Below, in pieces: positions 53,724 through 63,091 of a stretch of DNA of 64,000 nucleotides; the stretch's first letter is position 1; every line of letters begins with the position of its first letter. The stretch covers positions 1,503-65,502 of the forward strand of contig CAJTEA010000002.1 in the NCBI GenBank assembly GCA_910575265.1. Reading direction: 5' to 3'. The DNA comes from Oscillospiraceae bacterium (lineage in GTDB: Bacteria > Bacillota > Clostridia > Oscillospirales > Oscillospiraceae). Position numbers and translations under genes: made by a program. Below the pieces are notes generated by a model that was not told where the DNA came from, searched no databases, and worked only from the letters and a program-made list of their open reading frames with translations.

Positions 53724-53861
53724 TTTTTTCCGTAAAAACGACACACGCAAGCATTACCGTACCGTAATCAGATTTACGTGCAATGCACCACATGTGTCGT
53801 TGAATGACCGTATTCAATTTACAGGCTTTAGTATAACAAAACGGATGTTTGATTTCAAAGG

Positions 53862-55298
53862 TCAATTTTCACAAAATTTGAGGGGTCCGGAGGTGTGGGA
53901 AGAGGCGCCGGTCCCCAAAGTACGACAGGTGTAAACAATCACCGCGCCGCAGATCACAAAGGTCAGAATGTCGGAGGCGGGCATGGAATACAGCACGCCG
54001 TCCAGCCCGAAGAACCGGGGCAGCAGCAGAGCGAAGCCCACGCCGAACAGCACCTCGCGAACCATGGAAATGGCGGTGGAGGCAAAGGCTTTGCCCAGAG
54101 ATTGCAGATAAATGAAGGTCCCCTTGTTCACGGTGGCCAGAATGGTCATACACAGATAGACCCGGAAGCACTTAACACCGTATTGGGTATAGTAGACACT
54201 TTCGCTGGCCGCGCCGAAAATGCCGATGAGCTGTTGGGGGAACAGCTCCACAATGAGCAGAGCGACGCCGCCCACGATGGCCTCCGCCGCCAGCAGACGG
54301 ACAAACAGAGCTTTGGCCCGGTCCTTCCGCCCCGCGCCGATGTTGTAGCCCACCACCGGGATACAGCCCGCGGCCAGACCCACCGCGATGGAAATGACAA
54401 TCTGGAAAAACTTCATCACAATGCCCAGCACCGCCATGGGAATCTGGGCGTACCGCGTCTGACCGAAGACAGGGTCCAGGGCGCTGTACTTCAGCGTCAT
54501 ATTCTGGATCGCGGCCATGGCCATAACCAGGGAAATCTGAGACAGAAAGCTGCAAATCCCCAGCGGAAGATAGCGCTTCGCCAACGCTCTGTGAACACGG
54601 AAGCTGCTCTTTTCCAGCTTGACCGCCTTCATATGGCGCAGGTACCAGACCGACAGGACGGCGGTGAAAATCTGGCCCATCACCGTGGCCACCGCCGCGC
54701 CCATCATGCCCCAGCGGAACACATAGATGAAAACCGGGTCCAGCACCATGTTGACAAACGCGCCCGCCAGCGTGGAGGCCATGGCAAACTTGGGACTGCC
54801 GTCCGAGCGGATAATAGGGTTGAGGGCCTACCCGAACATATAGAAGGGGACGCCCAGGGTGATCCAGAAGAAGTACTCCCTGGCCTGACAGAAGGTCTCC
54901 TCATTGACCCGGCCGCCAAACATGGTGAGAATGGGTTCCTGAAACACCAGGTAGACAGCGGTCAGCACCAGACCGGAAGCGACGCACAGCAGCACGGCGC
55001 TGCCGATGCTTCTGTGAGCGGCGTCCCTGTTGTTGGAGCCCAGGCTGATGCTGACGAAGGCGCAGCAGCCGTCCCCGATCATAACGGCGATGGCCAGGGC
55101 CACCACGGTCAGCGGAAAGACCACTGTGTTGGCGGCGTTGCCGTAGGAGCCAAGGTAGTCGGCGTTGGCAATGAAAATCTGGTCCACGATGTTATAGAGG
55201 GCCGCCACCAGCAGCGAAATGACGCAGGGAACGGCATACCTGAGCATCAGTTTGCCCACCGGCTCTGTTTCTAAAAACGCGTTGGATTTTTTGTCCAT
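53862..55298 (-). pseudogene. MATE-family transporter broken by an in-frame amber codon
   Basis: Two stretches in the same frame (55298-54828 and 54827-53862) make a normal-length MATE protein of about 478 residues, except for TAG at 54828-54830 in the sequence MFG-stop-ALNPIIRSDG, where relatives have Gln (CAG to TAG is one change). Nothing else seems damaged, so the mutation is recent or a sequencing error; suppression is possible. Homology with the MATE fusion gene next to it (NIVDQIFIANADYLGSYGNA) suggests a tandem duplication. Confidence 0.85.
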
Positions 55299-55384
55299 CT
55301 CTGTTATCTCCTGAACATGAGCATAAAAAACAACGGGCAGCGGTCAACCGGAATTACGCGGTGACGCTACACGTTGTATAAAAC

Positions 55385-55414
55385 AGTATACCAGACAGGG
55401 TCTCAAAAAGTCAA
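55385..55414 (-). promoter_or_regulatory. Promoter of the broken MATE gene
   Basis: Minus strand TTGACT (55409-55414), 18 bases, TATACT (55385-55390). It overlaps the end of the mogA-like gene on the same strand. Confidence 0.5.
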
Positions 55415-55924
55415 GTCCCCATTTTTCGGGGAATCTGTCCCCGCGCAGTCAGCCGGTCCGCCGGACAGCATTTCCAGGCCGTGCCTCAGTGTGGGCAGTA
55501 CGGCCTCCAGGTTCTCCCTGGCCGCCTTGGGGGAGCCAGGCAGATTGACAATCAGTGTCCCGCCCCGTATGCCCGCCTGGGCCCGGGAAAGCATGGCCCG
55601 GGGAGTAACGCGCGAAGAGGCGTACCGCATGGCCTCCGGGATGCCGGGGGCCATGCGCCGGCAGACGGCCAGGGTAGCCTCCGGCGTCACATCCCTGGGG
55701 GAAAACCCGGTTCCCCCGGTGGTGATCAGCAGCTGGACCTCTCCGGTGTCCGCCAGCTCCCGCAGGGCCGCCTCGATTTGGGGCTGGTCGTCCGGCACAA
55801 TGGCAGTTTTGACAACCGGGTATCCGGCCTCCTCCAGACACGCACACACCAGCGGACCGCTGGCGTCCGGGCGTTCCCCCCGATAACCGCGGTCGCTGAC
55901 GGTCAAAACAGCGGCTTGAAACAT
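55403..55924 (-). CDS. MogA/MoaB-family molybdopterin adenylyltransferase
   Basis: 173 residues of the MoaB/MogA family, which activates molybdopterin with AMP before molybdate insertion. Conserved VLTVSDRGYRGERPDASGP, TTGGTGFSPRDVTPEAT and LPGSPKAARENLEAVLP. The ATG at 55924 overlaps the modC stop by 1 base (TGATG) with GGAGGG upstream. A TTG at 55927 is an alternative start. It is the last gene of the molybdenum operon. Confidence 0.9.
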   Translation of the reverse strand: MFQAAVLTVSDRGYRGERPDASGPLVCACLEEAGYPVVKTAIVPDDQPQIEAALRELADTGEVQLLITTGGTGFSPRDVTPEATLAVCRRMAPGIPEAMRYASSRVTPRAMLSRAQAGIRGGTLIVNLPGSPKAARENLEAVLPTLRHGLEMLSGGPADCAGTDSPKNGDLTF

Positions 55925-56994
55925 CAATCATCCCTCCATTCTTTTTCAAAAAGCAGAAGATCCCGGGGATCAATCCGGATGTAGAGCCGTTCTTGTTCCG
56001 GAATGGCCCGCCAGGCCATTTTCTCCAGCTCCATCCGCAAAAGCGGGCCCCCAGAGGGGGCGTCCTCTGGCCGGAGGAGGACAATCGTTGTAAACGCGTC
56101 CTCGATCACCCGGATCACCCCGCAGGGGAACGTGTTCTCCCCCGGCCCCTCCGCCGGACGGACGAAATGAGCCCGTATCCCCACCCGCTCCACACGGTCC
56201 GGGACCGGACGGCCGCAGGAAAGAGTCAGGTTCCATTCCGGCAGAAAAACGTTTTCCCCCTGTGGGACAGCGTCGGCGAAATTTTTACAGCCGGACAGCC
56301 GCGCGGCGGCCTCGGTGCTCGGGGTGTGAAACAGCTGGGAGAGCGCCTGCACTGGGCAGGAACGCCCCTGGTCCACCACACAGACCCGCCGGCAGTTGCG
56401 GAACACCTCGCCCCGGTCGTGAGAAACCCAGAGCACCGTACCCTGAAACCGGTCCAGGACATCCATCAGCTCCAGCTCCAGCTGATATTTCAGATAGCTG
56501 TCCAGGGCGGAGAAGGGCTCGTCCAGCAGCAGGGCTTTGGGCTCCGAAGCCAGAATCCGGGCCAGTGCCGTCCGCTGCTGCTGTCCGCCGGACAGCTGGC
56601 CCGGCCTCCGCCCGGCGGATTGTTCCAGCTGAAACTGCCGGATCAGCCGGTTTGTGGTCTCTTCCCGGGCGCTCCGGTCCCGGACGGCGGCGGAAATGTT
56701 CTGCCGGACGGTCATATTGGGAAACAGAGCGTACTGCTGAAAGAGGTAGCCCACATGGCGGCGCTGGGGCGGGAGATCGATCTTCGCCGCGCTGTCGAAC
56801 AGGGTTACGCCGTCCAGGACAATTTTCCCCTCGTCCGGCCGCAGGATTCCGGCAACGCAGCGCAGGGTGACCGACTTTCCGCAGCCCGAGGCCCCCAGCA
56901 GGGCCAACCGCTCGTCCCTGGCCTCAAATTGAACCTGAAGGCGGAATTTGCCCAGGTTCTTCTGAATGTCAACAGACAGAGCCGTATCCCTCAC
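55924..56994 (-). CDS. modC: Molybdate ABC transporter ATP-binding protein
   Basis: 356 residues. Walker A GASGCGKS, signature LSGGQQQRTALARIL, Walker B LLLDEPFSALD, switch His SHD. C-terminal regulatory domain of about 115 residues, TOBE-like. Energises ModB. It starts 4 bases before the modB stop (GTGA-type overlap). Confidence 0.9.
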   Translation of the reverse strand: MRDTALSVDIQKNLGKFRLQVQFEARDERLALLGASGCGKSVTLRCVAGILRPDEGKIVLDGVTLFDSAAKIDLPPQRRHVGYLFQQYALFPNMTVRQNISAAVRDRSAREETTNRLIRQFQLEQSAGRRPGQLSGGQQQRTALARILASEPKALLLDEPFSALDSYLKYQLELELMDVLDRFQGTVLWVSHDRGEVFRNCRRVCVVDQGRSCPVQALSQLFHTPSTEAAARLSGCKNFADAVPQGENVFLPEWNLTLSCGRPVPDRVERVGIRAHFVRPAEGPGENTFPCGVIRVIEDAFTTIVLLRPEDAPSGGPLLRMELEKMAWRAIPEQERLYIRIDPRDLLLFEKEWRDD

Positions 56995-57656
56995 CTCCCC
57001 GCTCTCTGCCGGGTCTCCAGCAGATTGATGGCCAGCAGGAAGACCGCGGAAATGGCGATGTTAATCAGAACCCACCGCAGGGCTCCCGCGTCGTCGTTGG
57101 TGCGCCAAAGCTGATAGACGGTGGTGGAGATGGTGGCGGTGCGGCCCGGGGTGTAGCCCGCCACCATGGAGGTGGCGCCGTACTCCCCCAGCCCCCGGGC
57201 GAAGGCCAGGACGGTTCCTGCCAGGATGCCCTGCCCGCAGCAGGGCATCTGAACCCGCCAGAATACCCAGGCTTCCGACCGGCCCAGGGTACGGCCCGCG
57301 TCGGCCAGATTTTTGTCAAAGCTCTCGAACGCCCCCCGGGCGGTGCGGTACATCAGGGGGAACGCCACCACCACGGTGGCAAAGACAGCCGACCACCAGG
57401 TCATCACCAGCCGCGTACCGAATACACTCTGGACCCAGGACCCCAGGGGCCGCCTGGGTCCCAGCAGCAGCAGCAGCAGCCAGCCCACCACCGTGGGGGG
57501 CAGAACCAGAGGCAGGGTAAGCGCTACATCCAGCGTACCCTTGAGCAGAGGGGGCAGCTTGGCAATCCATTGGGCCGCGCGGATGCCCAGGAAAAATACC
57601 ACCACGGTAGAGACCGCCGCGACGCGCAGGGAGTTCATCAGAGGATACCAGTCCAT
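56991..57656 (-). CDS. modB: Molybdate ABC transporter permease
   Basis: 221 residues with about five membrane helices. The EAA loop (SFDKNLADAGRTLGRSEAWVF) and PLVLPPTVVGWLLL are typical of the molybdate/tungstate permease. Operates with the modA product and modC. Starts 24 bases after the modA stop on the minus strand. Confidence 0.9.
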   Translation of the reverse strand: MDWYPLMNSLRVAAVSTVVVFFLGIRAAQWIAKLPPLLKGTLDVALTLPLVLPPTVVGWLLLLLLGPRRPLGSWVQSVFGTRLVMTWWSAVFATVVVAFPLMYRTARGAFESFDKNLADAGRTLGRSEAWVFWRVQMPCCGQGILAGTVLAFARGLGEYGATSMVAGYTPGRTATISTTVYQLWRTNDDAGALRWVLINIAISAVFLLAINLLETRQRAGR

Positions 57657-57680
57657 AGACGCCCTTCTTTCCGACTGCTG

Positions 57681-58475
57681 TTATGAAAGGGGAGCGAAGC
57701 CGACCCCCTCAAAGACCTGAGAACAGGCGGTGGTCCGGAGGTAGTCCAAAAAGGCCTGGGCCTCGCTGGCATGGGCGCTGTCCGCCAAAACGGCGGCGGG
57801 GTAGATCACCTGGCCGCACATCTCGGCGGTGGCGGTGTCCACCACCGTCAGATTGGCGGAGGCCGTGTCCGTCCCGTAGATAATGCCGCAGTCCACGGTG
57901 GCCTCCGACACCTGAGTGGTGACCTCCTTCACGTTGGAGCCGTAGGTCAGGACCCCCGCGCCGGCCATAGCCGCCTCGTCCAGCCCGTAGTAGTCAAAGA
58001 TTTTCTGGGTATACTGGCCCACCGGCACATCGCTGTTGCCCATGGCCAGCATCACATCTCCGGCTTTCAGCAGCTCCGCCAGCTGGTCGAAGCTCTCGAT
58101 CCCCTTGGGGTTTCCATCCGGGACAGTCAGCGCCACCTTGTTCTCCAGCAGGTCCACGCGGCTGCCTTCCAGCAGCCCGCCGCTCTCATCCAGGGTGTTC
58201 ATCTGGGTCTGGGCGGCGGAAATGAACAGGTCGCAGTCCGCCCCCTCCTGGATCTGGGTAAGCAGGGTGCCGGAGGAGTCATATGTGGGGATGATGGTCA
58301 CATTGGGGGCCTCCGTCTTATAATTTTCGATGATCTCATCCATGGTCTCGGTCATGGAGGCGGCGGCGAAGACATAGAGCTCCACCGAATCGGTCTGAGG
58401 AGCGGCCTGGGGTTTGGAGGAGCATGAAGTCAGGCCCAGAATCAGGGCAAGCGCAAGCGTCAGCATTTTTTTCAT
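57681..58475 (-). CDS. modA: Molybdate-binding lipoprotein
   Basis: 264 residues. Lipobox LTSC (Cys18). Solute-binding fold with conserved FAAASMTETMDEIIENYKTE, YDSSGTLLTQIQEGADCDLF and PVGQYTQKIFDYYG. It captures molybdate or tungstate and delivers it to ModB. AAGGAAG precedes the ATG. Upstream of it a 60-base gap to the MoeA-like gene shows no riboswitch. Confidence 0.92.
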   Translation of the reverse strand: MKKMLTLALALILGLTSCSSKPQAAPQTDSVELYVFAAASMTETMDEIIENYKTEAPNVTIIPTYDSSGTLLTQIQEGADCDLFISAAQTQMNTLDESGGLLEGSRVDLLENKVALTVPDGNPKGIESFDQLAELLKAGDVMLAMGNSDVPVGQYTQKIFDYYGLDEAAMAGAGVLTYGSNVKEVTTQVSEATVDCGIIYGTDTASANLTVVDTATAEMCGQVIYPAAVLADSAHASEAQAFLDYLRTTACSQVFEGVGFAPLS

Positions 58476-58534
58476 AAATATACTTCCTTTCTTTTTTCCG
58501 TTGTTCTATTATTTTAAGCATCGCTGTTTAAAAC

Positions 58535-59554
58535 CTATTTTCCAAAGGGGCAGACAGGGTACCGGCAGGGCTCGCAGCCCAGACACAGCCCCCCTTCGCC
58601 CATGGAAGCCAGATCGGCCTTTGTGACAGGCACGTCCGCAACAATACGGGGCAGGATCAGGTCAAAGATGGTGGCTCCGGCGTACATGACACAGCCGGGC
58701 AGGCCCAGCACGGGGGTTCCGTCCTCGAAATAGCCCAGCAGGAACATGGCTCCGGGCAGAACGGGCGCTCCGTAGGAAATAACATTGGCGCCGGCAGCCC
58801 TGATGCCGCCCGGGGTGCTGTCGTCCGGGTCCACACTCATACCACCGGTACAGAGAATGATGTCCGCCCCGGTCTTCCTGGCTTCCGCTATCCCGCCGGA
58901 AATCTGTTCTGTCCCGTCTCCGGGGCAGGTCACAGATGTTGTTTCCACACTGTAAGCGGCCAGCTTGTCCACCACTACGGGGGAAAAGGTATCCTGAATC
59001 CGTCCTGAGCTCACCTCGTTTCCGGTAACCACAATGGCGGCGGTTTTCCGCTTCCATGGCCTCAGAGACAGCAGGGGCGTCCTCCCGGCGGCCGCCTCAG
59101 CCCGCCTCAGAACCCGATCCGGAATGGTCAGCGGGATCACCCGGGTGCCCGCCAGCTTATCCCCCTTGCGGACCGCCGTATTCCCATGGCGGGTCGCGAT
59201 CATCACATCCTCCACCGAGTTGACAGCGGTAAGCCGCTGAGAATCCACCTGAAACAGGCCGTCACAGCTGGCGGTGACCTCGATTTTTCCCTCCTTGGGC
59301 GCGGAGAGGACCATATTTTCCCCCCGGCACAGCGCCGCCAGCCGGGCGGCCCCCTCGTCCTCATGGAGCATACCGGGGGACAACTCCCAAACATATAAAT
59401 GCTCCTTGCCCATAGACAGCAGGACCGGAATGTCCTCTTCCGTCACCACATGTCCCTTGCGGAACCGGGCATCCTTATATTGCCCTCTGATAATTTGGGT
59501 CATATCGTGGCACAGCACATGTCCCACGGCGTCCTCTGTTCTGATTTGTTTCAT
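58535..59554 (-). CDS. Molybdopterin-binding protein (MoeA/CinA-like) with C-terminal Cys tail
   Basis: 339 residues. MoCF-binding domain (AAIVVTGNEVSSGRIQDTFS; CTGGMSVDPDDSTPGGIRAAG; LGLPGCVMYAGATIFDLILP). The N-terminal half resembles MoeA domain I/II only in part. The end carries a cysteine cluster CLGCEPCRYPVCPFGK, which may bind a metal. Probably involved in molybdate insertion or cofactor handling for molybdenum hydroxylases. Stop of MOSC gene overlaps its start by 4 bases. Confidence 0.85.
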   Translation of the reverse strand: MKQIRTEDAVGHVLCHDMTQIIRGQYKDARFRKGHVVTEEDIPVLLSMGKEHLYVWELSPGMLHEDEGAARLAALCRGENMVLSAPKEGKIEVTASCDGLFQVDSQRLTAVNSVEDVMIATRHGNTAVRKGDKLAGTRVIPLTIPDRVLRRAEAAAGRTPLLSLRPWKRKTAAIVVTGNEVSSGRIQDTFSPVVVDKLAAYSVETTSVTCPGDGTEQISGGIAEARKTGADIILCTGGMSVDPDDSTPGGIRAAGANVISYGAPVLPGAMFLLGYFEDGTPVLGLPGCVMYAGATIFDLILPRIVADVPVTKADLASMGEGGLCLGCEPCRYPVCPFGK

Positions 59555-59985
59555 AGCAGCACCTCAATTTCATCCCCGGCCCGAACCGTCCCCTCCTTCA
59601 CCACCACGGCGAAGATACCCTCTGTAGGCATGACGCACCTGCCAACCGCCTGTTTGATGGCGCAGTCGTTGTGGCACTCCTTGCCAATCTGGGTCACTTC
59701 CACTTCAGCCGGTCCGACGCGCAGGCGGGTCCCCACAGGCAGGCTCTTCAGATCGATGCCTTTTGTGTTGATGTTTTCCGCGAAAATCCCGCTGTCCAGC
59801 GGGATTGGACAGCCGGCGCGCATAGAGTCGATACTCTCCTCCGCCAGCAGACTGATCTGACGGTGCCAGTCCCCGGCGTGAGCGTCCCCTACAATGCCGT
59901 GGCGCGGCTTCAGACGGAGCTCCGGAACCGGATGCTTCCGCTCTCCCTTTTTTTCGCTGATGTTGACCGAAACAACAGCTGCCAT
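59551..59985 (-). CDS. MOSC domain protein
   Basis: 144 residues of a MOSC domain (KPRHGIVGDAHAGDWHRQISLLAEE; KECHNDCAIKQAVGRCVMPTEGIFA) with the conserved Cys for sulfur handling. MOSC proteins carry sulfur to molybdenum cofactor or act as sulfide carriers. The start at 59985 follows AAGGAG; GTG at 59994 lies in that site. Lies between moaC and the MoeA-like gene. Confidence 0.87.
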   Translation of the reverse strand: MAAVVSVNISEKKGERKHPVPELRLKPRHGIVGDAHAGDWHRQISLLAEESIDSMRAGCPIPLDSGIFAENINTKGIDLKSLPVGTRLRVGPAEVEVTQIGKECHNDCAIKQAVGRCVMPTEGIFAVVVKEGTVRAGDEIEVLL

Positions 59986-59990
59986 AGCTC

Positions 59991-60470
59991 TCACTCCTTG
60001 ATTCGATAGTCGCCGCTTTTTCCGCCGGACTTGGACAGCAGGCGGATGTGTTCAATACGCATGTCCTTCTGTACCGCTTTGCACATGTCATAAACAGTCA
60101 GGGCCGCGGCGGAGACCGCTGTCAGCGCCTCCATCTCCACCCCGGTGACCCCGGCGCAGGTGACCTGGGCGGTAATCTCTACCCGGCAGGGATCCTCCAG
60201 CAGGGCAAAGCGGATGTCGATTCCCGTCAGAGGCAGGGGATGGCACATGGGGATCAGCTCCCAGGTATGCTTGGCCGCCTGGACGCCCGCTACCTGGGCC
60301 ACCGCCAGCACGTCCCCCTTTCGGATGGCGCCCTCGCTGATTTTTTCCAGGGTACCCCGGTTCATATGAACCTCACCGCGAGCCGCGGCGGTCCGGTAGG
60401 TGACGGCCTTCCCGGTCACATCCACCATACAAGCCCGCCCCTGGGTGTTAAAATGGGTCAGCTCCTCCAT
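59991..60470 (-). CDS. moaC: Cyclic pyranopterin monophosphate synthase
   Basis: 159 residues, the normal size. Motifs [34 protein letters not shown] and the Lys in [10 protein letters not shown]. It converts the MoaA product to cyclic pyranopterin monophosphate. Start 3 bases after the moaA stop. Confidence 0.95.
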   Translation of the reverse strand: MEELTHFNTQGRACMVDVTGKAVTYRTAAARGEVHMNRGTLEKISEGAIRKGDVLAVAQVAGVQAAKHTWELIPMCHPLPLTGIDIRFALLEDPCRVEITAQVTCAGVTGVEMEALTAVSAAALTVYDMCKAVQKDMRIEHIRLLSKSGGKSGDYRIKE

Positions 60471-60473
60471 AGT

Positions 60474-61412
60474 TCATCCTCCAATCTGGTTCATGCTCCG
60501 ACCGGCCTCACTGCGTCCGGTCTCGGTCATATGGTGCCGTTCCGGTTTGGCGGCGATGCCCTCCTGAATGGCCCACCGCAGGTCCTCTCCATGGAGGCCC
60601 CGAAGGGGCAGCTCCCTGTCCGAATGGAGGCAGGGCTTCAGCGTTCCATCCGCCGTCACCCGGATGCGGTCACAGCCGGCGCAGAAGCGGTGGCTTATGG
60701 GCTCGATGAGTCCCACCAGCCCCCGTCCGCCGGACGGACGGTAGCGTCGGGCGACACCGGAGCCCTCCGCGGGGCGCAGGTCCCGGCAGACCTCCAGCAC
60801 CGTCTCTGCCGGGAGAAACGAGGCGTTTCCGCCCTCCCCAATGGGCATCAGCTCGATAAAACGAACCTCGATGGGATGCCGTCGGGCGATGTCAACAAAA
60901 TCCGGGATCTCGTCGTCGTTGAAGCCTTTCATCAGGACCACGTTCAGCTTAGTGTGGAGAAAGCCCGCCCCGTTCGCGGCGGACAATCCCCGGCGGACAT
61001 CCTCCAGCCGTCCCAGCCGGGTTATGGCGGCGAAGCGCTCGGGCCGCAGGGTGTCCAGGCTGATATTCAGCCGGTCCACCCCCGCCTCCCGCAGGGGACC
61101 GGCCAGCTCCGGCAGGAGGGAGGCGTTGGTGGTCAGGCACAGCTCCCTGATCTCCGGAATCGCGGAAATACCCCGGCAGATGTCCAGAATGCCCCGTCTC
61201 ACCAGCGGCTCCCCGCCGGTGAGACGGACCTTGGTCACGCCGCATCGCGCCGCCGCCTGGGTAATCTCCACGCACTCCTCCACGGTGAGAATGTCCTGAT
61301 GGCTCCGCTTGCGGACCCCCTCCGCCGGCATGCAGTACTGGCACCGGTAGTTGCACAGGTCGGTCACTGACAGGCGCAGATAATCCACTGTCCGGCCAAA
61401 CCGGTCCACCAT
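60474..61412 (-). CDS. moaA: GTP 3',8-cyclase
   Basis: 312 residues. N-terminal radical SAM cluster CNYRCQYC (CX3CX2C); second cluster near the C-terminus (CAGCDRIRVTADGTLKPC) that binds GTP; the chain ends in the required GG (NQIGG). First step of molybdenum cofactor synthesis. The ATG at 61412 overlaps the xdhC stop by one base (TGATG). Confidence 0.95.
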   Translation of the reverse strand: MVDRFGRTVDYLRLSVTDLCNYRCQYCMPAEGVRKRSHQDILTVEECVEITQAAARCGVTKVRLTGGEPLVRRGILDICRGISAIPEIRELCLTTNASLLPELAGPLREAGVDRLNISLDTLRPERFAAITRLGRLEDVRRGLSAANGAGFLHTKLNVVLMKGFNDDEIPDFVDIARRHPIEVRFIELMPIGEGGNASFLPAETVLEVCRDLRPAEGSGVARRYRPSGGRGLVGLIEPISHRFCAGCDRIRVTADGTLKPCLHSDRELPLRGLHGEDLRWAIQEGIAAKPERHHMTETGRSEAGRSMNQIGG

Positions 61413-62257
61413 CAGGGCGCCTCCTTTACCAGACCGCCGGCCCGCTCCAGGATCATCTGGGCGGTAACGCTCACCGCGATCTCAGCGGGAGTCTCTGACC
61501 GGATCGGCAGGCCGATGGGAGCCCAGACCTTTCGGAAATCCTCGTCGGAAAACCCCATTTCCCGCAGCTTCGCTGTGACGGCGGCGGTCTTCCGCTGGGA
61601 GCCGATTACCCCGATATACCGGACCGGGAGCCCCATCACCTGGGACTGTACCAGCAGGTCCGCCTCGTGTCCCCTGGTCATAATGACCACCCAGTCCTCC
61701 TCGGTGAGGGTAACAAAGTCCGTTACACGGGCGTTATCAATCAGTAAAAGCTCCTCCGCGTCCGGAAACAGCTCCGGCTGGCAGAACTCCGCGCGGTCCT
61801 CCAGTACCACACACCGAAACTCCACCGCTGTCAAAGCGGGGACCAGAGCCCGGGCCACATGACCACCGCCGAAGATATAAACCCTTCCCGGCGGCAGCCT
61901 CCGCTTCTGTGCCTGCCTGACCCAGGCAGCATCGGAGCCGCTGCCGCCGGCCAGATAACGGAAGCTGACCTGTACCTCTCCCCCGCAGATCATCCCCAGA
62001 TCGCGCGCCTGAGCGGGACGCAGCAAAAAGGTCTCTTCCCGGGACTGGCCGGATTGAAGCACCTCCAGCGCGATCCGCTCACCGCGGTGCTCCACCGCTC
62101 CGCCCCCGATGGTTCCGGCGACGCGGCCCTTCGCTGTCACCGCCATACAGGCCCCCGGCCCCCGGGGCGTGGAGCCGCTGCTGGATTCAATGGATACCAG
62201 CACCGCGTCCTCTCCCGCGGCCAGTGTCTGAAGCAACTGTTGAAATACTCTGTTCAT
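61412..62257 (-). CDS. XdhC-family molybdenum hydroxylase maturation protein
   Basis: 281 residues. N-terminal XdhC_CoxI domain (DAVLVSIESSSGSTPRGPGACMAV; GTIGGGAVEHRGE) and C-terminal Rossmann domain (RVYIFGGGHVARALVPAL; YIGVIGSQRK). XdhC sulfurates the cofactor and inserts it in xanthine-dehydrogenase-type hydroxylases. The start at 62257 has GGGAGG 5 bases upstream. Fits the selenium-dependent hydroxylase theme. Confidence 0.9.
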   Translation of the reverse strand: MNRVFQQLLQTLAAGEDAVLVSIESSSGSTPRGPGACMAVTAKGRVAGTIGGGAVEHRGERIALEVLQSGQSREETFLLRPAQARDLGMICGGEVQVSFRYLAGGSGSDAAWVRQAQKRRLPPGRVYIFGGGHVARALVPALTAVEFRCVVLEDRAEFCQPELFPDAEELLLIDNARVTDFVTLTEEDWVVIMTRGHEADLLVQSQVMGLPVRYIGVIGSQRKTAAVTAKLREMGFSDEDFRKVWAPIGLPIRSETPAEIAVSVTAQMILERAGGLVKEAP

Positions 62258-62271
62258 ATTGTCCTCCCAAA

Positions 62272-62967
62272 CTAGATCAAACCGTTCCAGCCGCTTTGCT
62301 CCTCCCCTTTTGGCAGGAGGGTAAACCGGTTTTTCCAAAAGCGTATCAGCCCTTCCCGCTCCATCAGGCTCAGCTCATGGGACAAGGCGCTGCGATTGAC
62401 GCAGAGGAAATCGGCCAGCTCCTCCCGGGAAAAGGATATCTGAAAGCTGTCCTCCTCCCTCCGGACGGCCTGAAGCATCAAATACGTGAGAATTCGGTTC
62501 CGGAGGCTCCGCTGGGAAAGCATGGACAGCCGGTTGTGCTTTCGCATATTTGCCTGAGAAAGCATGGTCAGCAGCCGCTGCCATACCAGCATCCGCTCCG
62601 TTTCCGTCAGCGGACCCGGCCGCGTCAAAACGCGGCTTGGAAACACCATCACCCGCGACGGGGCGGCGGCAACAGCCCAGTAAGGAGATTTCCGGCTCTT
62701 TGTAAAAATCAAGTCGGTTCCCACCGCGTAGGAGGGAAACAGGTTCTCCATCAGACTGCTGTCACCGTTGGAAAAAATCTGGACGATTTGAATCCGGCCC
62801 TCCAGAACGACCCCAAACCATTCCACCGGTTCCCGGATGCCGATCAGCTCCTCGTTCCTGGAAAACTGTCTTATCGTTCCCTGGGGAAGCAGCGCCTGTT
62901 GGATACGTTCCTCCCCCAAATCGCTGAAAAGTGGACAGGTCCTCAGGATCTCTGCGCAGTTGTCCAT
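62272..62967 (-). CDS. Crp/Fnr-family regulator of the molybdenum locus
   Basis: 231 residues. cNMP-binding-like beta-roll (residues about 15-115) without a full cAMP-binding signature or the four FNR cysteines, dimer helix, and C-terminal helix-turn-helix (FSREELADFLCVNRSALSHELSLMEREGLI). The start at 62967 follows GAGGAGG. Its operators (62985 and 63050) and the divergent yqeC promoter suggest it represses itself and activates yqeC-yqeB. Effector unknown; redox, molybdate or purine are possibilities. Confidence 0.88.
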   Translation of the reverse strand: MDNCAEILRTCPLFSDLGEERIQQALLPQGTIRQFSRNEELIGIREPVEWFGVVLEGRIQIVQIFSNGDSSLMENLFPSYAVGTDLIFTKSRKSPYWAVAAAPSRVMVFPSRVLTRPGPLTETERMLVWQRLLTMLSQANMRKHNRLSMLSQRSLRNRILTYLMLQAVRREEDSFQISFSREELADFLCVNRSALSHELSLMEREGLIRFWKNRFTLLPKGEEQSGWNGLI

Positions 62968-62984
62968 ATGGCCCTCCTCAAAAA

Positions 62985-62998
62985 GTTGTTTGAACAAC
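62985..62998. promoter_or_regulatory. Crp/Fnr-type operator O1 over the regulator's start site
   Basis: GTTGTTTGAACAAC: perfect 6 bp half-sites with a 2-base centre, followed by ATATTT. It lies directly downstream of the regulator's -10 box, so binding should repress. Confidence 0.75.
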
Positions 62999-63001
62999 AT
63001 A

Positions 63002-63030
63002 TTTATACCACTACTCCAGCACGCTGTCAA
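63002..63030 (-). promoter_or_regulatory. Promoter of the Crp/Fnr-led molybdenum operon
   Basis: Minus strand TTGACA (63025-63030), 17 bases, TATAAA (63002-63007). Confidence 0.85.
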
Positions 63031-63049
63031 CCAGATTCCTTAAATTTTT

Positions 63050-63063
63050 GTTGTCGAGACAAC
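63050..63063. promoter_or_regulatory. Crp/Fnr-type operator O2 upstream of yqeC
   Basis: GTTGTCGAGACAAC, same half-sites as O1 and followed by ATATTT. Its centre is 41.5 bases upstream of the predicted yqeC start site (63098), the class II activator position; 65 bases from the centre of O1. Confidence 0.78.
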
Positions 63064-63085
63064 ATATTTTTCCCCGTCCATGTTC

Positions 63086-63091
63086 TATAAT
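63086..63091 (+). promoter_or_regulatory. -10 box of yqeC-yqeB
   Basis: TATAAT with no good -35 hexamer; the operator replaces it, as in activator-dependent promoters. Confidence 0.65.
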
